Notes: generated by a model from the sequence alone, not told the origin. DNA of 64,000 bases from CAWKKW01 sp963850345 (GCA_963850345.1 CAWKKW010000002.1:434001-498000); one strand, 5' to 3'. Shown: positions 1 to 8,905, counted from the first letter of the stretch. A program made the numbers and translations.

Positions 1-779
1 GAACGATCTGGGCGTGGAAGCAAGCGTACTGCGCGAAGATGCGGAGATCGCAAGGCTCGAGAGCGAGGCGTTGTCGGCAGAAGACGAGGCGTGCCGCGGA
101 CTTGAAACAGAAGTTGGAGTCGATGGGCCCGGTGAACATGATGGCGCTCGAGGAGTACAAGGAGACCGCGGAGCGTCACGAGTTTCTGGAGACGCAGCGC
201 AAGGACCTCCTGGACTCGATCGAGAACACGCAGTCGACCATTCGGGAGATCGATCAGATTTCGCGGCTCAAGTTCGACGAGGCGTTCGCGCGCATCAACG
301 AAAACTTCAGCGTCACGTTTGCCAAGCTGTTTGGCGGCGGACAGGCGTTCATGAAGCTCACGGACACGGAGAACACCGCCGAAAGCGGCATCGACATCGT
401 CGCGTCGCCGCCGGGCAAGAAGATGCAGAATGTGCTGCTGCTGTCGGGCGGCGAAAAGGCACTGACGGCGCTCTCGCTGCTGGTGGGTATCTTCCAGTTT
501 CAGCCGAGCCCCTTCTGCGTACTCGACGAAGTGGATGCGCCTCTCGATGAGACCAACGTCGGTCGGCTCGCGGATATGCTGCGCGGCATGGCGGTGGATA
601 CGCAATTTGTGATGGTGACGCACTCGAAGCGGATGATGCAGGCCGCGGACCTGATCTATGGCGTAACCATGCAGGAGCTTGGTGTTTCGAAGGTGGTGTC
701 AGTGCGGCTTGGAGGCCACGATCGGGCTACTGAGCGAGCCAACAGCCGGAACACCGAATCACGCATGGCCATGGCCTAG
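1..779 (+). CDS. smc: Chromosome segregation protein SMC, C-terminal part (5' truncated by window; one frameshift)
   Basis: This is the C-terminal ATPase head of SMC, which forms the condensin ring with ScpA/ScpB and compacts and separates the chromosome. Visible motifs are the end of the coiled coil, the typical GPVNMMALEEY segment, the ABC signature LLSGGEKAL, Walker B FCVLDEVDAPLDE and the switch histidine in VTHSKRM. The first ~100 bases are coding in frame 2 (NDLGVEASVLRED and on), and the rest is in frame 3. Dropping one T from 'ctt' near base 102 joins them as ACRGLKQKLE, as expected for the family. The head itself is complete, so I read the shift as a sequence error or a recent lesion. 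The hinge and N-terminal head lie outside the window. Confidence 0.93.
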   Translation, partial: TIWAWKQAYCAKMRRSQGSRARRCRQKTRRAADLKQKLESMGPVNMMALEEYKETAERHEFLETQRKDLLDSIENTQSTIREIDQISRLKFDEAFARINENFSVTFAKLFGGGQAFMKLTDTENTAESGIDIVASPPGKKMQNVLLLSGGEKALTALSLLVGIFQFQPSPFCVLDEVDAPLDETNVGRLADMLRGMAVDTQFVMVTHSKRMMQAADLIYGVTMQELGVSKVVSVRLGGHDRATERANSRNTESRMAMA

Positions 780-994
780 CGTTTCCTGCGATTGCAGGCA
801 GTTCTCGTGTGAGTCCGTAGCACGATGGGGCAATCGAGCGAAACACATGCACCGGCGCGGACAGCAAGAGCCATTTCAATTCGTACCTGTCGCAGTTGCG
901 CAGATGACAACCTCGTCATGAATGCGCCCAGACTGCGCTGTCATTTCTCTTGTCGATACGTCTTTGAGCCGGTTGCGACGCATCCCTAGAACGT

Positions 995-1767
995 ATGGGA
1001 GCGGAGCACGTTTCTTTTGACAACTCGCGGAGTCTTCGGTTGGTCGGCGACCTGTATCGCGCGAGCGATCGCCACATCGTGATCCTGTCGCACGGCTTCA
1101 CCAGCGACAAGCAGTCTCGTGGACGCTTTCCTCGCCTGGCCAACGCATTGAATGAGGCTGGACACAGCGCGCTCGCTTTCGATTTCGCAGGTTGCGGAGA
1201 CAGCGACGATGACACCCTGCATCCCGACAAGCTACTCGACGATTTGCGATCCGCGATCCGCTACGCGCAACTGCATGGCTTCGAGTGCATTGCGCTGTAT
1301 GGGCACAGCCTGGGAACAACGATTTCATTGCGCGCCTATTCGAGCGCGATACAGACCATGGTGCTGAGCGGCGCGGGCACGGGCGCGATCGATTACGACT
1401 GGTCGGAGCACTATTCGCGCGAACAGCTTCACGAGTTGTCGACGACCGGCTTGTTGACGACGAAGGCCGGCGGCGAGGTCGAGCGGTCGGTCGTGATCCA
1501 GGCAGCGCTGCTCGATTCCTTTGAAAGCATCGACGCCCGGAATTGCTGTCACCGGTGAAGTGCCCGGTGTTGCTCATTCACGGCGGTAACGAAGAGGATT
1601 GGGAGGAACAGATGCTGCTGGAGCGATCGCGCGATGGGCTGAAATATTTCTCGCCCAAGTCGCGCATTGAAGTGGTTCCCGGCGCGACACATAGCTTCAC
1701 TGATCACTACGACGAAGTGATCCGGTTAACACAAGAGTGGCTAATGGAGAAGATGCCGGTCCATTGA
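995..1767 (+). CDS. Alpha/beta hydrolase (frameshifted)
   Basis: This is a serine alpha/beta hydrolase of the small esterase/acyl-hydrolase type. The oxyanion-side motif LSHGFTSDK lies near residues 31-39, and the nucleophile elbow GHSLG has its Ser near residue 105. After the shift there is a strand-plus-HGG motif (VLLIHGG) and the expected catalytic His in PGATHSF. The first part runs in frame 2 to about base 1543; the last ~75 residues (LLSPVKCPVLL onward) are in frame 1. One missing base in 'aattg' explains this. With the base restored, the protein would be about 257 aa, normal for the family. The substrate is not predictable. It stands alone between smc and the purC group. Confidence 0.8.
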
Positions 1768-2352
1768 GAAGCTGCCCCGTGGATCTAGATGATGCCGCTG
1801 GAGTCCGCGGATGGCCTTCAGGCGAGCACAGGCTGCGAGCGGGCAAAAAACTGCCCCCGGGCAGTCTGAGCGTCCCGGGGGCGTGTAGCATGACTAACTA
1901 GCGATACAGAAGGCCAGTAGCCTGAGCCGGAGGTCGGTAGCTCCCGGCTACTGGTGCGATCTGTCAATCAAGGAAGAAAGTCCTGGCTTCCCCTTTCCAA
2001 AACCTTCCCCTGTCGCCGCGATCAGGAAGTCCTGAAATGATGGCCCTACTGAATGCTTCCTGACCCACTTGACAAAGTGAGTGTCTCGCAATGTTCGGAA
2101 GCGCTCAGTGACATCCGTCACAGGTGTACGTGAGGAGACGTTTCGCGACCGACGGCAGTTCCGGCCGCGGCTACCAGATGCGCGCGAACTACAGCTGTGT
2201 GATAAAGTCCAGCAAAGATCCCCAGTGTGCAACGGATTTCTCCTTCGCATCTCGATCGCGGAGGAGAAAGTTACGGACGTGAGCGACGCATATTTTCCGG
2301 CGTTGACAAAGCGCTCCGCTGCCCGGAGAATCGAAAGTCAGTTCCAGAAACA
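1768..2352. other. Intergenic stretch with no recognised gene
   Basis: About 585 bases lie between the hydrolase and purC. They hold a hairpin with a T-run on the minus strand (1845-1882) and a 9-bp perfect inverted repeat (ccagtagcc at 1914-1922 with ggctactgg at 1946-1954). Open frames exist on both strands (for example minus 1948-2250 and plus 2081-2356), but neither resembles a known protein. The minus frame sits just upstream of the hairpin, so a short minus-strand transcript is possible. I find no tRNA or standard structured RNA. Confidence 0.5.
1845..1882 (-). terminator. Rho-independent terminator, minus strand
   Basis: The plus strand reads gcccccggg (1853-1861), a 12-base loop, then cccgggggc (1874-1882), a perfect 9-bp GC stem. 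Six A residues at 1845-1850 lie on the side that becomes a T-run after the stem on the minus strand. Nothing T-rich follows on the plus strand, so it works only for minus-strand transcription, although no minus-strand gene is recognised just upstream. Confidence 0.65.
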
Positions 2353-3267
2353 TTGAAAGGCCTGCCCGCATTGCCAGTCCTACTCCAATCGGAATTTGCA
2401 GATCTGCAGCTGCACGCGCGCGGCAAGGTACGCGATCTGTACTCGGTGGGCGAATTCCTGCTGCTGGTGGCCACGGATCGCATCTCCGCCTTCGATCACG
2501 TGCTGGGCAGCGGCATACCCGACAAGGGCAAGGTGCTGACGCAGATCTCGCTCTTCTGGTTTGATCTGCTGGCCGACCTCGTGCCCAACCACCTGATTAC
2601 TGCGGACGTGAAGGAATATCCGGCGGAGTTGCAGCCGTATGCGGACGAGCTGCGTGGGCGCTCGATGCTGGTGGCGCATGCACAGATGTTTCCTGTGGAG
2701 TGCGTGGTACGCGGCTATCTCTCCGGATCGGGCTGGAAGGATTACCAGGCAACGGGCGCGGTCTGCGGCATCGCGTTGCCTCCGGGCTTGCGCGAGTCAG
2801 AGCGTTTGCCTGAGCCTCTGTTCACCCCTGCATCGAAGAGCCAGGACGGCGAGCACGACGAAAATATTTCGTTCGAGTCGATGGCGGAACGCGTCGGACA
2901 AACAGTCGCCGAACAACTTCGCAGCCTGAGCCTGGCGATTTACAATCGAGCTTCCGCTCATGCTGAAAGCCGCGGTTTGATCCTGGCAGATACCAAGTTT
3001 GAATTTGGTCGAACGGCTCGCGGCATCATTCTCGCCGACGAGGTGCTTGACGCCCGACTCTTCGCGATTCTGGCCGCAGTGAAGGATACGTGCCGGGTGG
3101 ACCGCAGCCTTCCTTTGATAAGCAGTATGTGCGGGACTACCTGGAACGCATTCGCTGGAATAAGCAGGCCCCCGCGCCGAGTCTGCCGGAGGACGTAGTT
3201 GCGCGGACCCGGGAAAAATATTTGGAGGCCTACCGCCTGTTGACCGGCGGAGCCCTGGAGCTTTGAG
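2353..3267 (+). CDS. purC: SAICAR synthetase (phosphoribosylaminoimidazole-succinocarboxamide synthase), two frameshifts
   Basis: PurC condenses CAIR with aspartate using ATP to make SAICAR in de novo purine synthesis. Family motifs are in order: ARGKVRDLYSVG, DRISAFDHVL, the VVRGYLSGSGWKDY segment, DTKFEFG and DEVL. The C-terminus is broken by two single-base insertions. An extra G near 3049 hides TPDSSRFWP in another frame, and an extra T near 3080 shifts again. After that GYVPGGPQPSFDKQYVRDYL and PEDVVARTREKYLEAYRLL follow, ending in a TGA at 3265-3267. With both bases removed, the enzyme is full length (about 300 aa). The start is taken as TTG 2353; TTG 2371 is an alternative. No strong ribosome site is seen. 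purC is normally essential in a prototroph, which argues for sequence error. Confidence 0.88.
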
Positions 3268-3273
3268 GCCTGC

Positions 3274-3862
3274 ATGGTCTGGATGGACTGGATCATCGTC
3301 GGGATCCTGCTGGTGTCGGTAGGGTGCGCGGCGCGCAAGGGCTTCGTAATGGAAGCCTTCTCGCTGGCTGGAGTGATTCTTGGCCTGCTGCTGGCGAGTT
3401 GGAACTACGAAAAGCTGGTGCCGTGGGGAATGCGCTGGATTCATCCGCAGCAACTGGTGGAGATCCTTTCTTTCCTGAGCATCGCGTTCGGCGTCATGAT
3501 TTTGGCGGGGCTGACGGGCAAAAGCATTTCGATGGGCGGTGCGGTCGGTCGGCCTGGGATGGGCCGACCGCGTCATCGGCGCCATCTTCGGGTTTGTAAA
3601 GGGATGCGTGGTGGTAACGATCGGAGTGATGGCGTTAGCTGCTTTCGTTCCGCGCACGGGTTGGCTGGAGCAATCTCGAATCGCGTCCTACTTTCTATCC
3701 GTGGCACACACCACGACTGTCGTAACCCCGGCCGATTTGGGAGAGCGGATTCGGCAAGGGATCACCATCATCCGCAGGTCACAGCCGGACTGGCTGCAGC
3801 CAAAGGCGGACGCCGCTCCACACTTTGATATGCGAGACACCCGGGCAACCACCCGGGCATGA
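3274..3862 (+). CDS. cvpA: CvpA family membrane protein (one frameshift)
   Basis: This is a small inner-membrane protein of the colicin V production (CvpA) family. Four hydrophobic segments are visible: WIIVGILLVSVGC, AGVILGLLLASW, ILSFLSIAFGVMILAG, and GFVKGCVVVTIGVMALAAF. The family motif VGLGWADRVIGAIFG is in a different frame from the start. Deleting one G of 'ggcgg' near 3536-3540 joins the halves into about 195 aa. It begins seven bases after purC and its stop overlaps the next start (ATGA at 3859-3862), so purC, cvpA and the HTH gene look co-transcribed. The family's molecular role is unsettled; links to purine supply and envelope stress are reported for it elsewhere. Confidence 0.82.
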
Positions 3863-4152
3863 AAGAAGGTTCAGTGAAGCGTGAACTGGAGAGCCTGGTG
3901 GCCCAGATGCGAACCGGAGGGATTACCTACTCCGAAGCCGTGCGTGATTTCAAGAAGCGCTTCATTCTCGAAGTGCTGTCCCATCACAAGGGCAACCAGT
4001 GCAAGGCGGCGCGCGAACTCGGCATGCACCGCAACACGCTCAGCCGCACGATCGCGGAGCTGGACATCGATCCCACACAAATTCGCAACGGACTCAAGCG
4101 TCCGCCCCGCAGCGAACGTCCTGTACTTGAAGTGAAGCAGCAGGTGCGCTAA
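3859..4152 (+). CDS. Fis-type helix-turn-helix protein
   Basis: This 97-residue protein is little more than a DNA-binding helix bundle. Residues ~28-70 read KKRFILEVLSHHKGNQCKAARELGMHRNTLSRTI (shown in part), the Fis/NtrC C-terminal HTH pattern with LGMHRNTL as recognition helix. The N-terminus (ELESLVAQMRTGGITYSEA) is helical. No receiver or AAA+ domain is attached. It overlaps the end of cvpA by four bases, so translation is probably coupled. It could be a nucleoid-type or local regulator; its targets are unknown. Confidence 0.8.
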   Translation: MKEGSVKRELESLVAQMRTGGITYSEAVRDFKKRFILEVLSHHKGNQCKAARELGMHRNTLSRTIAELDIDPTQIRNGLKRPPRSERPVLEVKQQVR

Positions 4153-4303
4153 TCAGCATTGCTGCCGGCCTGGCTTTGGTGACTTCCGTGGGATTCAGCG
4201 GAAGAGGAAAGCCGGATAGAATCACAGGATGAGAGGAACAAGCGCGCAGTGACAACCACCCTCCCGTCGGCCTCTGCCGATTCGCCGCAGCAGCAGGCCC
4301 AGC

Positions 4304-5008
4304 GTGGCCATTCGTAAGGGGTTTGCGTGGGACGCGCAGGACGCCTATCTCTTTGACATTGACGGCACACTGCTTCGCAGCCAGGACCGTATTCATTACA
4401 GTTCGTTCGCGGCCGGGGTGAAGCACGTGATGGGGCGCGATTTGGAGCTGGACGGCGTAGTTCTGCACGGGAACACGGATCCCGGAATTCTGCGCGATGC
4501 GTTCCGTCTGGCGAACCTTCCGGACGCGGAATGGCAGCCTCAAATCGACCAGATCCTCGATATAATGCGCACCAGCGTCCTCGAGCAGCGTGCAGGTATG
4601 GTGGTCCGGGTGATGCCGGGCGTGGAGGCGACGCTCGAGTATCTGCGGGGTCGCGGAGCGGAGCTGGGGGTTGCGACCGGCAACCTTGAGTCGATCGGCT
4701 GGCTCAAGATTGAAGTTGCAGGCCTGCGGGACTGGTTTACCTTCGGCGGCTTCAGCGACAAATACGCGGTCCGCTCAGACATGATTGGCCACGCTGCGGA
4801 GTTGGCCCGCAAGCACCTGGGGCGCGATGCAACTGTGTGCGTCGTGGGAGACACGCCGTTTGATGTGTCTGCCGCCAAGGCCAATTCCCTGCCGACCATC
4901 GCCGTGGCCACGGGAAGATATTCATACGACGAGTTGATGGAGACGGAACCGGAAGCATGCGCCACAACGCTACAGGATCTGCTGAACGCCACGCTGCACC
5001 GTTCTTGA
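4304..5008 (+). CDS. HAD family hydrolase (phosphoglycolate-phosphatase-like)
   Basis: This is a 234-aa phosphatase of the haloacid dehalogenase superfamily. Motif I is LFDIDGTLL near residues 17-25 with the nucleophile Asp and the acid/base Asp. Motif II is GVATGN near 125. A motif III region lies around the lysine of FGGFSDKYA, and motif IV is VVGDTPFDVSAAK near 186-198. A helical cap (residues ~30-110) is of the type used by Gph and related sugar-phosphate phosphatases. The start is GTG 4304. It lies in the plus-strand run with the HTH gene and the TPR-secretin gene, separated by 150 and 20 bases. The exact substrate cannot be read from sequence. Confidence 0.85.
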   Translation: MAIRKGFAWDAQDAYLFDIDGTLLRSQDRIHYSSFAAGVKHVMGRDLELDGVVLHGNTDPGILRDAFRLANLPDAEWQPQIDQILDIMRTSVLEQRAGMVVRVMPGVEATLEYLRGRGAELGVATGNLESIGWLKIEVAGLRDWFTFGGFSDKYAVRSDMIGHAAELARKHLGRDATVCVVGDTPFDVSAAKANSLPTIAVATGRYSYDELMETEPEACATTLQDLLNATLHRS

Positions 5009-5028
5009 AGGACGGCGGACGTACGTGT

Positions 5029-6935
5029 ATGCTGGCTGCGAGTTTGGCGGCGGGCGCGATTCTTGTGCGCCCGGGCGCAATGGCGCAGCAGCCTGGCTTC
5101 CGGTAGCCAGCCCGGCCAGGCCTCAGCAGGCACCATCACCCAGACGACTGCGCCTAAGGCGGCGAAGCCGGTGTCTCCTAAGCGGAGGCGCGATGCCGAA
5201 CGAGCGTACGTGACCGGAGCGAAGGCGCTCGAAAATAATGATCCCCGAGCGGCCCTCGAGAACTTTGAACACGCAGTCGAACTGGATCCAGAAAACCCGC
5301 GCTATCTGGGTGCGAAAGAAGTGGCGCGTCAACACATCGTGACCACGTTGGTGCAGGAAGCCGAGCAAGCGAGAATCGCGGGCAAGACGCAGGTAGCGCG
5401 CGACAAGCTGTCGGAAGCGCTGGCCATGGATCCGACCAACCCGATCGCGCTGCAACACGAGAACGATCTGCGCGGCGGCTCCGCTTTCTCCGCGTCGAAG
5501 CCCAGTGATTCGATCGACCTGAGCCCGCCGGTGGAGTTGAATCCGCAACCCGGCAACCGCGACTTCCACATGCGCACCAACACGGTGGATCTGATTCGCC
5601 GGGTGATGAACAGCTACGGCATCACGCCCGGTGATTGACGAGTCCGTGCGCAAAAACAATCTCAAGCTGGACGTCGACAACCTCGACTTCGCACAGGCTT
5701 CGGATTTGCTTAAGTTGCTGACCGACACGTTCTTCGTTCCCCTGGACCCGAGGCGCGTGCTGGTGGCGAAGGATTCAAAGGAGAACCGTCAACGGTATGA
5801 GCGGCTCGCGATGGAGACGATTTACATGCCGGGTCTCAGCACTACCGAGATGACGGACATGAGCAACATCGCGCGAAATCTGTTCGAGATCCCGGTCGAA
5901 GTAGTGGAGGGCGATAAGGGAACGCTGCGGGTGCGAGGTCCGGCGGAACGGCTGAAGGCGTTGAATTCAACGTTTTCGGAGTTGATGGAGGGCCGGTCGC
6001 AGGTGGCGCTCGACGTAAAGCTGATCACCATCGACCGTTCGAGTATCCGATCCGTGGGAGTTCAACTGCCACAGCAGACCACGGTCTTCAGCGTCTCCAG
6101 CGAAGTGAACAACATCATCAATAGCAACCAGAGCCTGGTGAACCAGATCATTTCGAGCGGGCTTGCATCGGCAGGCGATACGACCACCATCGTCGCAATT
6201 CTATTGGCATCGGGCGCGGTGAGCAGTTCGATTCTGAGCCAGCCGTTTGCGCTGTTCGGCGGCGGCCTCACGGCGACAGGGCTCTCGTTGGGCAGCGTGA
6301 GCGGAAATTTCAGCTTGAATTCGTCGGATGCCAGAACGCTGGACGATGTGAGTTTGAGCGTGGCCGACCAGGTGGCGGCGACCTTTCGATCCGGTTCGCG
6401 CTATCCGATCATCACCTCGACCTACTCAGGTCTGGGTTCGAGCGGAGTCAAGATTCCCGGGCTGAGTTCGTCGGGACTGTCGAGCACGCTGGCGAGTCTC
6501 GGCCTCAATGCGTCAGCGATCGCGCAGGCGCAGCAGACGACGCCGCAAATACAGTATGAGGACCTCGGTCTGACGCTGAAGGTGACGCCGCACATTCAGA
6601 TGGGCAAGTCGGTGTCGCTGCTCCTCGACATGCAGGTAGAGTCGCTGGGCGGGAATTTTCTGAACAACATACCAGTGCTGGATCGGACGCAGTACTCGGG
6701 CACGATCACGCTGAAGAACGGTGAGAGCGCGGTGGTGGTGAGTGATCTGAATCGTTCGCAGGTCCACGCGGTGAGCGGGATTCCAGGATTGAGCGAGTTA
6801 CCGGGGCTGCATGGAACCAGCAGAAGCTTGCAGATCACGGATTCGAACCTGCTCATTGTGATCACTCCGCGGATCACGCGCCTAAGCCAGACTAATCCGA
6901 ACAGCCGCCTGGTTGCTTTGCCGTACCACGAGTAA
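5029..6935 (+). CDS. Secreted TPR-secretin domain protein (two frameshifts)
   Basis: A signal-peptide-like start (ATG 5029, MLAASLAAGAILV) is followed by a frame change near 5100. Next come a TPR-like region (AYVTGAKALENNDPRAALENFEHAVELDPENP and on, shown in part; then KLSEALAMDPTNPIALQHEN), a second frame change near 5628 (one extra C in 'cgcccgg'), and a long C-terminal half. That half has secretin_N-like repeats and the secretin core: LGLTLKVTPHI, VSGIPGLSELPGL and a final DSNLLIVITPRITR. Corrected length is about 635 aa. Secretins form outer-membrane pores for type II/IV pilus export. Here a Gly/Ser-rich insert (~6100-6530) splits the core, and no pilus or GspE/F genes are adjacent; only a distant prepilin peptidase (49.4 kb) is in the window. 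Assignment to a specific machine is open. Confidence 0.8.
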
Positions 6936-6998
6936 TGCAACGGCCGTGCGACTCAGCGGGTGCATCAATTCACAGACTCGAATGGTCTCGGCCCTGCC

Positions 6999-7676
6999 CT
7001 ATTCGTCACCCTCTTCATAAGGCAGAGTCTTCGGCGTACCCTGCGGACGACGATCCCGAATCAGGTCTCTCATCGTCACACTGGCGGGCGTGCCCATTCT
7101 CTCCAGAGCAGCCATTACTTCCTTCGCGTCGTCTTCGGTGCGGTTCTGGCTTGCTTTCCATCTGCCCTCGACCCTGGTGATTTCGAGCTCAAGACCCACA
7201 ATCGCCCCGGCCATCTTTGCAATAAACTCCGGCGGCGCATCCGAGACTTTCCAAGGCACATCGGCGATGGCTTCGTGACGATCGGTCAAGGTGCTCACGT
7301 GCTCCACAATCCATGCACGGTCTTCGATGGCGCGCAGTTGCCCGTAGGCGTGGACGGCCACATAGTTCCACGTCGGGACTTCTCGTCCGTGGGTTTGCGT
7401 GCCTGGATACCACGAGGCGGAGATGAAGTGCTGCGGACCGGTGAAGATGGCAAGGGACTCCAGCCTGGGGTCAATATCACGCCACTGCTGGTTGCCGCGA
7501 GCCACATGACCGCGCAGCACGCCGAATCCCGATTCACTCTCATGCAAGACCACCGGGATGTGAGAAGCGAGCAGGCCCTGCTTGCTTATGCTGACCAAAG
7601 CGCAGAGAGGGTTTTCGCGCATGAACCGCTTCAGTTCGGCCGGATCGTCTTCGCGGTTCGCGGCTGGAATGTACAT
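6999..7676 (-). CDS. PaiB-like FMN-binding negative transcriptional regulator
   Basis: This 225-aa protein has a split-barrel FMN-binding fold of the PaiB family. It opens with MYIPAANREDD, the family's usual N-terminus, which is why I start at 7676 rather than the upstream ATGs. It contains LCALVSISKQG, SASWYPG and the conserved WNYVAVHAYG. The C-terminus ends with MRDLIRDRRP. In Bacillus, PaiB affects sporulation and protease genes, but whether family members bind DNA or reduce a cofactor is not clear. An AGGAG lies about 11 bases upstream of the chosen start. It is transcribed convergently with the TPR-secretin gene. Confidence 0.85.
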   Translation of the reverse strand: MYIPAANREDDPAELKRFMRENPLCALVSISKQGLLASHIPVVLHESESGFGVLRGHVARGNQQWRDIDPRLESLAIFTGPQHFISASWYPGTQTHGREVPTWNYVAVHAYGQLRAIEDRAWIVEHVSTLTDRHEAIADVPWKVSDAPPEFIAKMAGAIVGLELEITRVEGRWKASQNRTEDDAKEVMAALERMGTPASVTMRDLIRDRRPQGTPKTLPYEEGDE

Positions 7677-8034
7677 GAGGGTATGCTCCTGTTCCATCAT
7701 GGGGAATCGGAGCGAGATCTGCAATGTACTGGCAATGTCAGATTTTCGATAAGAGCAATCGGCGCGCCAGGCAACATGAAGCCGATACGGGCTGAGCGGG
7801 TTGGTAGAAGCCTCTGGTCGCGATTCGTTGGATCCGGCAAGCGATAGTGCGTCAGGGTTTGCCCAGGCTAGGAGCAGTGGCGCTGGCCGTCGTCTTCTCG
7901 GTTCACGGGGCTTTCGTCTATGTGTGGTTACCGGGAATAGAATGGGGCCGCCGGATCAAGGGGACGGACAGCGAGTGACTCTTCACCAGACGCATCCTCG
8001 GCCCACCAGCGGCCTTGCCGCCCCCAGCACTGCG
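7677..8034. other. Intergenic stretch with only a doubtful small ORF
   Basis: Between the PaiB-like gene and the small minus-strand membrane ORF there are about 360 bases. The only candidate is the plus-strand ORF at 7847-7978. I see no hairpin with a T-run, no tRNA and no repeats. Confidence 0.4.
7847..7978 (+). CDS. Possible 43-aa single-span membrane peptide
   Basis: A GTG-started frame encodes 43 residues with one clear hydrophobic segment (LGAVALAVVFSVHGAFVYVW) followed by a charged tail (EWGRRIKGTDSE). There is no good ribosome site before the GTG and no known relative. It lies in a 360-base gap between minus-strand genes. It may be real or chance. Confidence 0.25.
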   Translation: MRQGLPRLGAVALAVVFSVHGAFVYVWLPGIEWGRRIKGTDSE

Positions 8035-8235
8035 TTACCCATGCCTACTCCGGAGAAGACGGCAACGGAGCAGGTGATAGCTCGCAGGCGACACGCATAT
8101 CGTGGCGGCCACCAGGTACAGCGCAGTTTCGGAGACGCGAACTTCGCCGCCGTGTCGCTCGAAGAACGCGAATCCGATGAGAGCAGCGCTTGTGCACAGG
8201 GCAATGACGATCGCCGGGGTTGACTCCTTGTTCAT
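8035..8235 (-). CDS. Small hydrophobic protein (hypothetical)
   Basis: This 66-aa frame starts MNKESTPAIVIALCTSAAL and shows two hydrophobic stretches, the second being TALYLVAATICVS. An ATG preceded by a purine-rich AGGAGG-like sequence (ttcaggaggaaccatg on the minus strand) supports the start. The last residues (RCRLLRSRHG) look unnatural. Another frame continues with SVAVFSGVGMGNAVLG to 7983, so a frameshift near 8060 is possible and the true protein may be about 80 aa. It is third in the minus-strand sigma-factor unit. Function unknown. Confidence 0.5.
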   Translation of the reverse strand: MNKESTPAIVIALCTSAALIGFAFFERHGGEVRVSETALYLVAATICVSPASYHLLRCRLLRSRHG

Positions 8236-8311
8236 GGTTCCTCCTGAAGAGCGGAACGCACTGCCGTTCTGGACAGGCGTTGCTACCTCAGTCGCACGAT
8301 CGTCCGAAACC

Positions 8312-8905
8312 TTACAGATCGATTTCGAACGATGTGAGCTTCTCCTGTAGCTCTCGAACCTGCCGACTTCTCGAACGCGCTAAAACGATGCCAGTCACGA
8401 TCATGATGATCAAAGCCGCGACACCCGCCCCCGTCTGAATTCTCTGGATGCCAGGGTGTATGGCTTTGGCAGCAGGCGATGCGCCCACGCCGGCAAACTT
8501 GAGCACCAGCGAACTGAGGCCTGCGCTCAACGGGACACCGGCGTAGAGGCTACGGGCTACCAGAAGATCGCTCTTCGCTCTCGCAATCATGGCCCTGAGC
8601 AGGCTGACCGTATCTGAATTCAGCACATCCACGCGATTGCAGCGAGCGCGCCGTTGCCACGAGGTTCCTATCAGCACGCCAGCCAGCCAGATCGCGCTCA
8701 GGATGCCGTGCGAACCGATGCGTCTAGTGGCCTCTTCGAACAAGAGCAGCAAGGCGATTCCGTAAAGGATCGCAACAACGCTTCGATTGAGCCGCCGATG
8801 CAGCCGAGTCAATCGCTGAAGGTCCTGCAGCAGGTGAGACGTATCCGGTTCTGGCGCAGTATGCCACAGCGCGACAAGCGGATCCTGAGAGGGTGTAGAG
8901 GTCAT
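8312..8905 (-). CDS. Hypothetical membrane protein downstream of ECF sigma factor
   Basis: This 197-aa protein has a soluble N-terminus (LWHTAPEPDTSHLLQDLQRL), two close hydrophobic segments (VAILYGIALLLLF; LSAIWLAGVLIGT), a charged middle and a last span (GVAALIIMIVTGIVLA) before a short coiled tail. Its start overlaps the stop of the sigma-factor gene by four bases (ATGA). By position it is the partner or anti-sigma factor, but it lacks the HxxxCxxC zinc motif of classical anti-sigma factors. Such ECF partners are common in Acidobacteriota, and the role is inferred only from the overlap. Confidence 0.7.
   Translation of the reverse strand: MTSTPSQDPLVALWHTAPEPDTSHLLQDLQRLTRLHRRLNRSVVAILYGIALLLLFEEATRRIGSHGILSAIWLAGVLIGTSWQRRARCNRVDVLNSDTVSLLRAMIARAKSDLLVARSLYAGVPLSAGLSSLVLKFAGVGASPAAKAIHPGIQRIQTGAGVAALIIMIVTGIVLARSRSRQVRELQEKLTSFEIDL

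Noticed and set aside
1914..1954. 9-bp inverted repeat as a tRNA or small RNA gene
   Set aside because: There is no T-loop or acceptor stem and no CCA context; only one stem pairs, so it was kept as a note in the gap entry rather than called a gene.
1965..1990. Sequence resembling the RNase P P4 segment (ggaagaaagtcctgg)
   Set aside because: The 5' match is partial, and no partner 3' segment of the kind found in RNase P RNA lies within the next ~400 bases. Treated as chance.
3049..3080. purC frameshifts as programmed recoding
   Set aside because: There is no slippery sequence or stop-codon context as in prfB, two shifts occur within 31 bases, and neighbouring genes carry similar random shifts.
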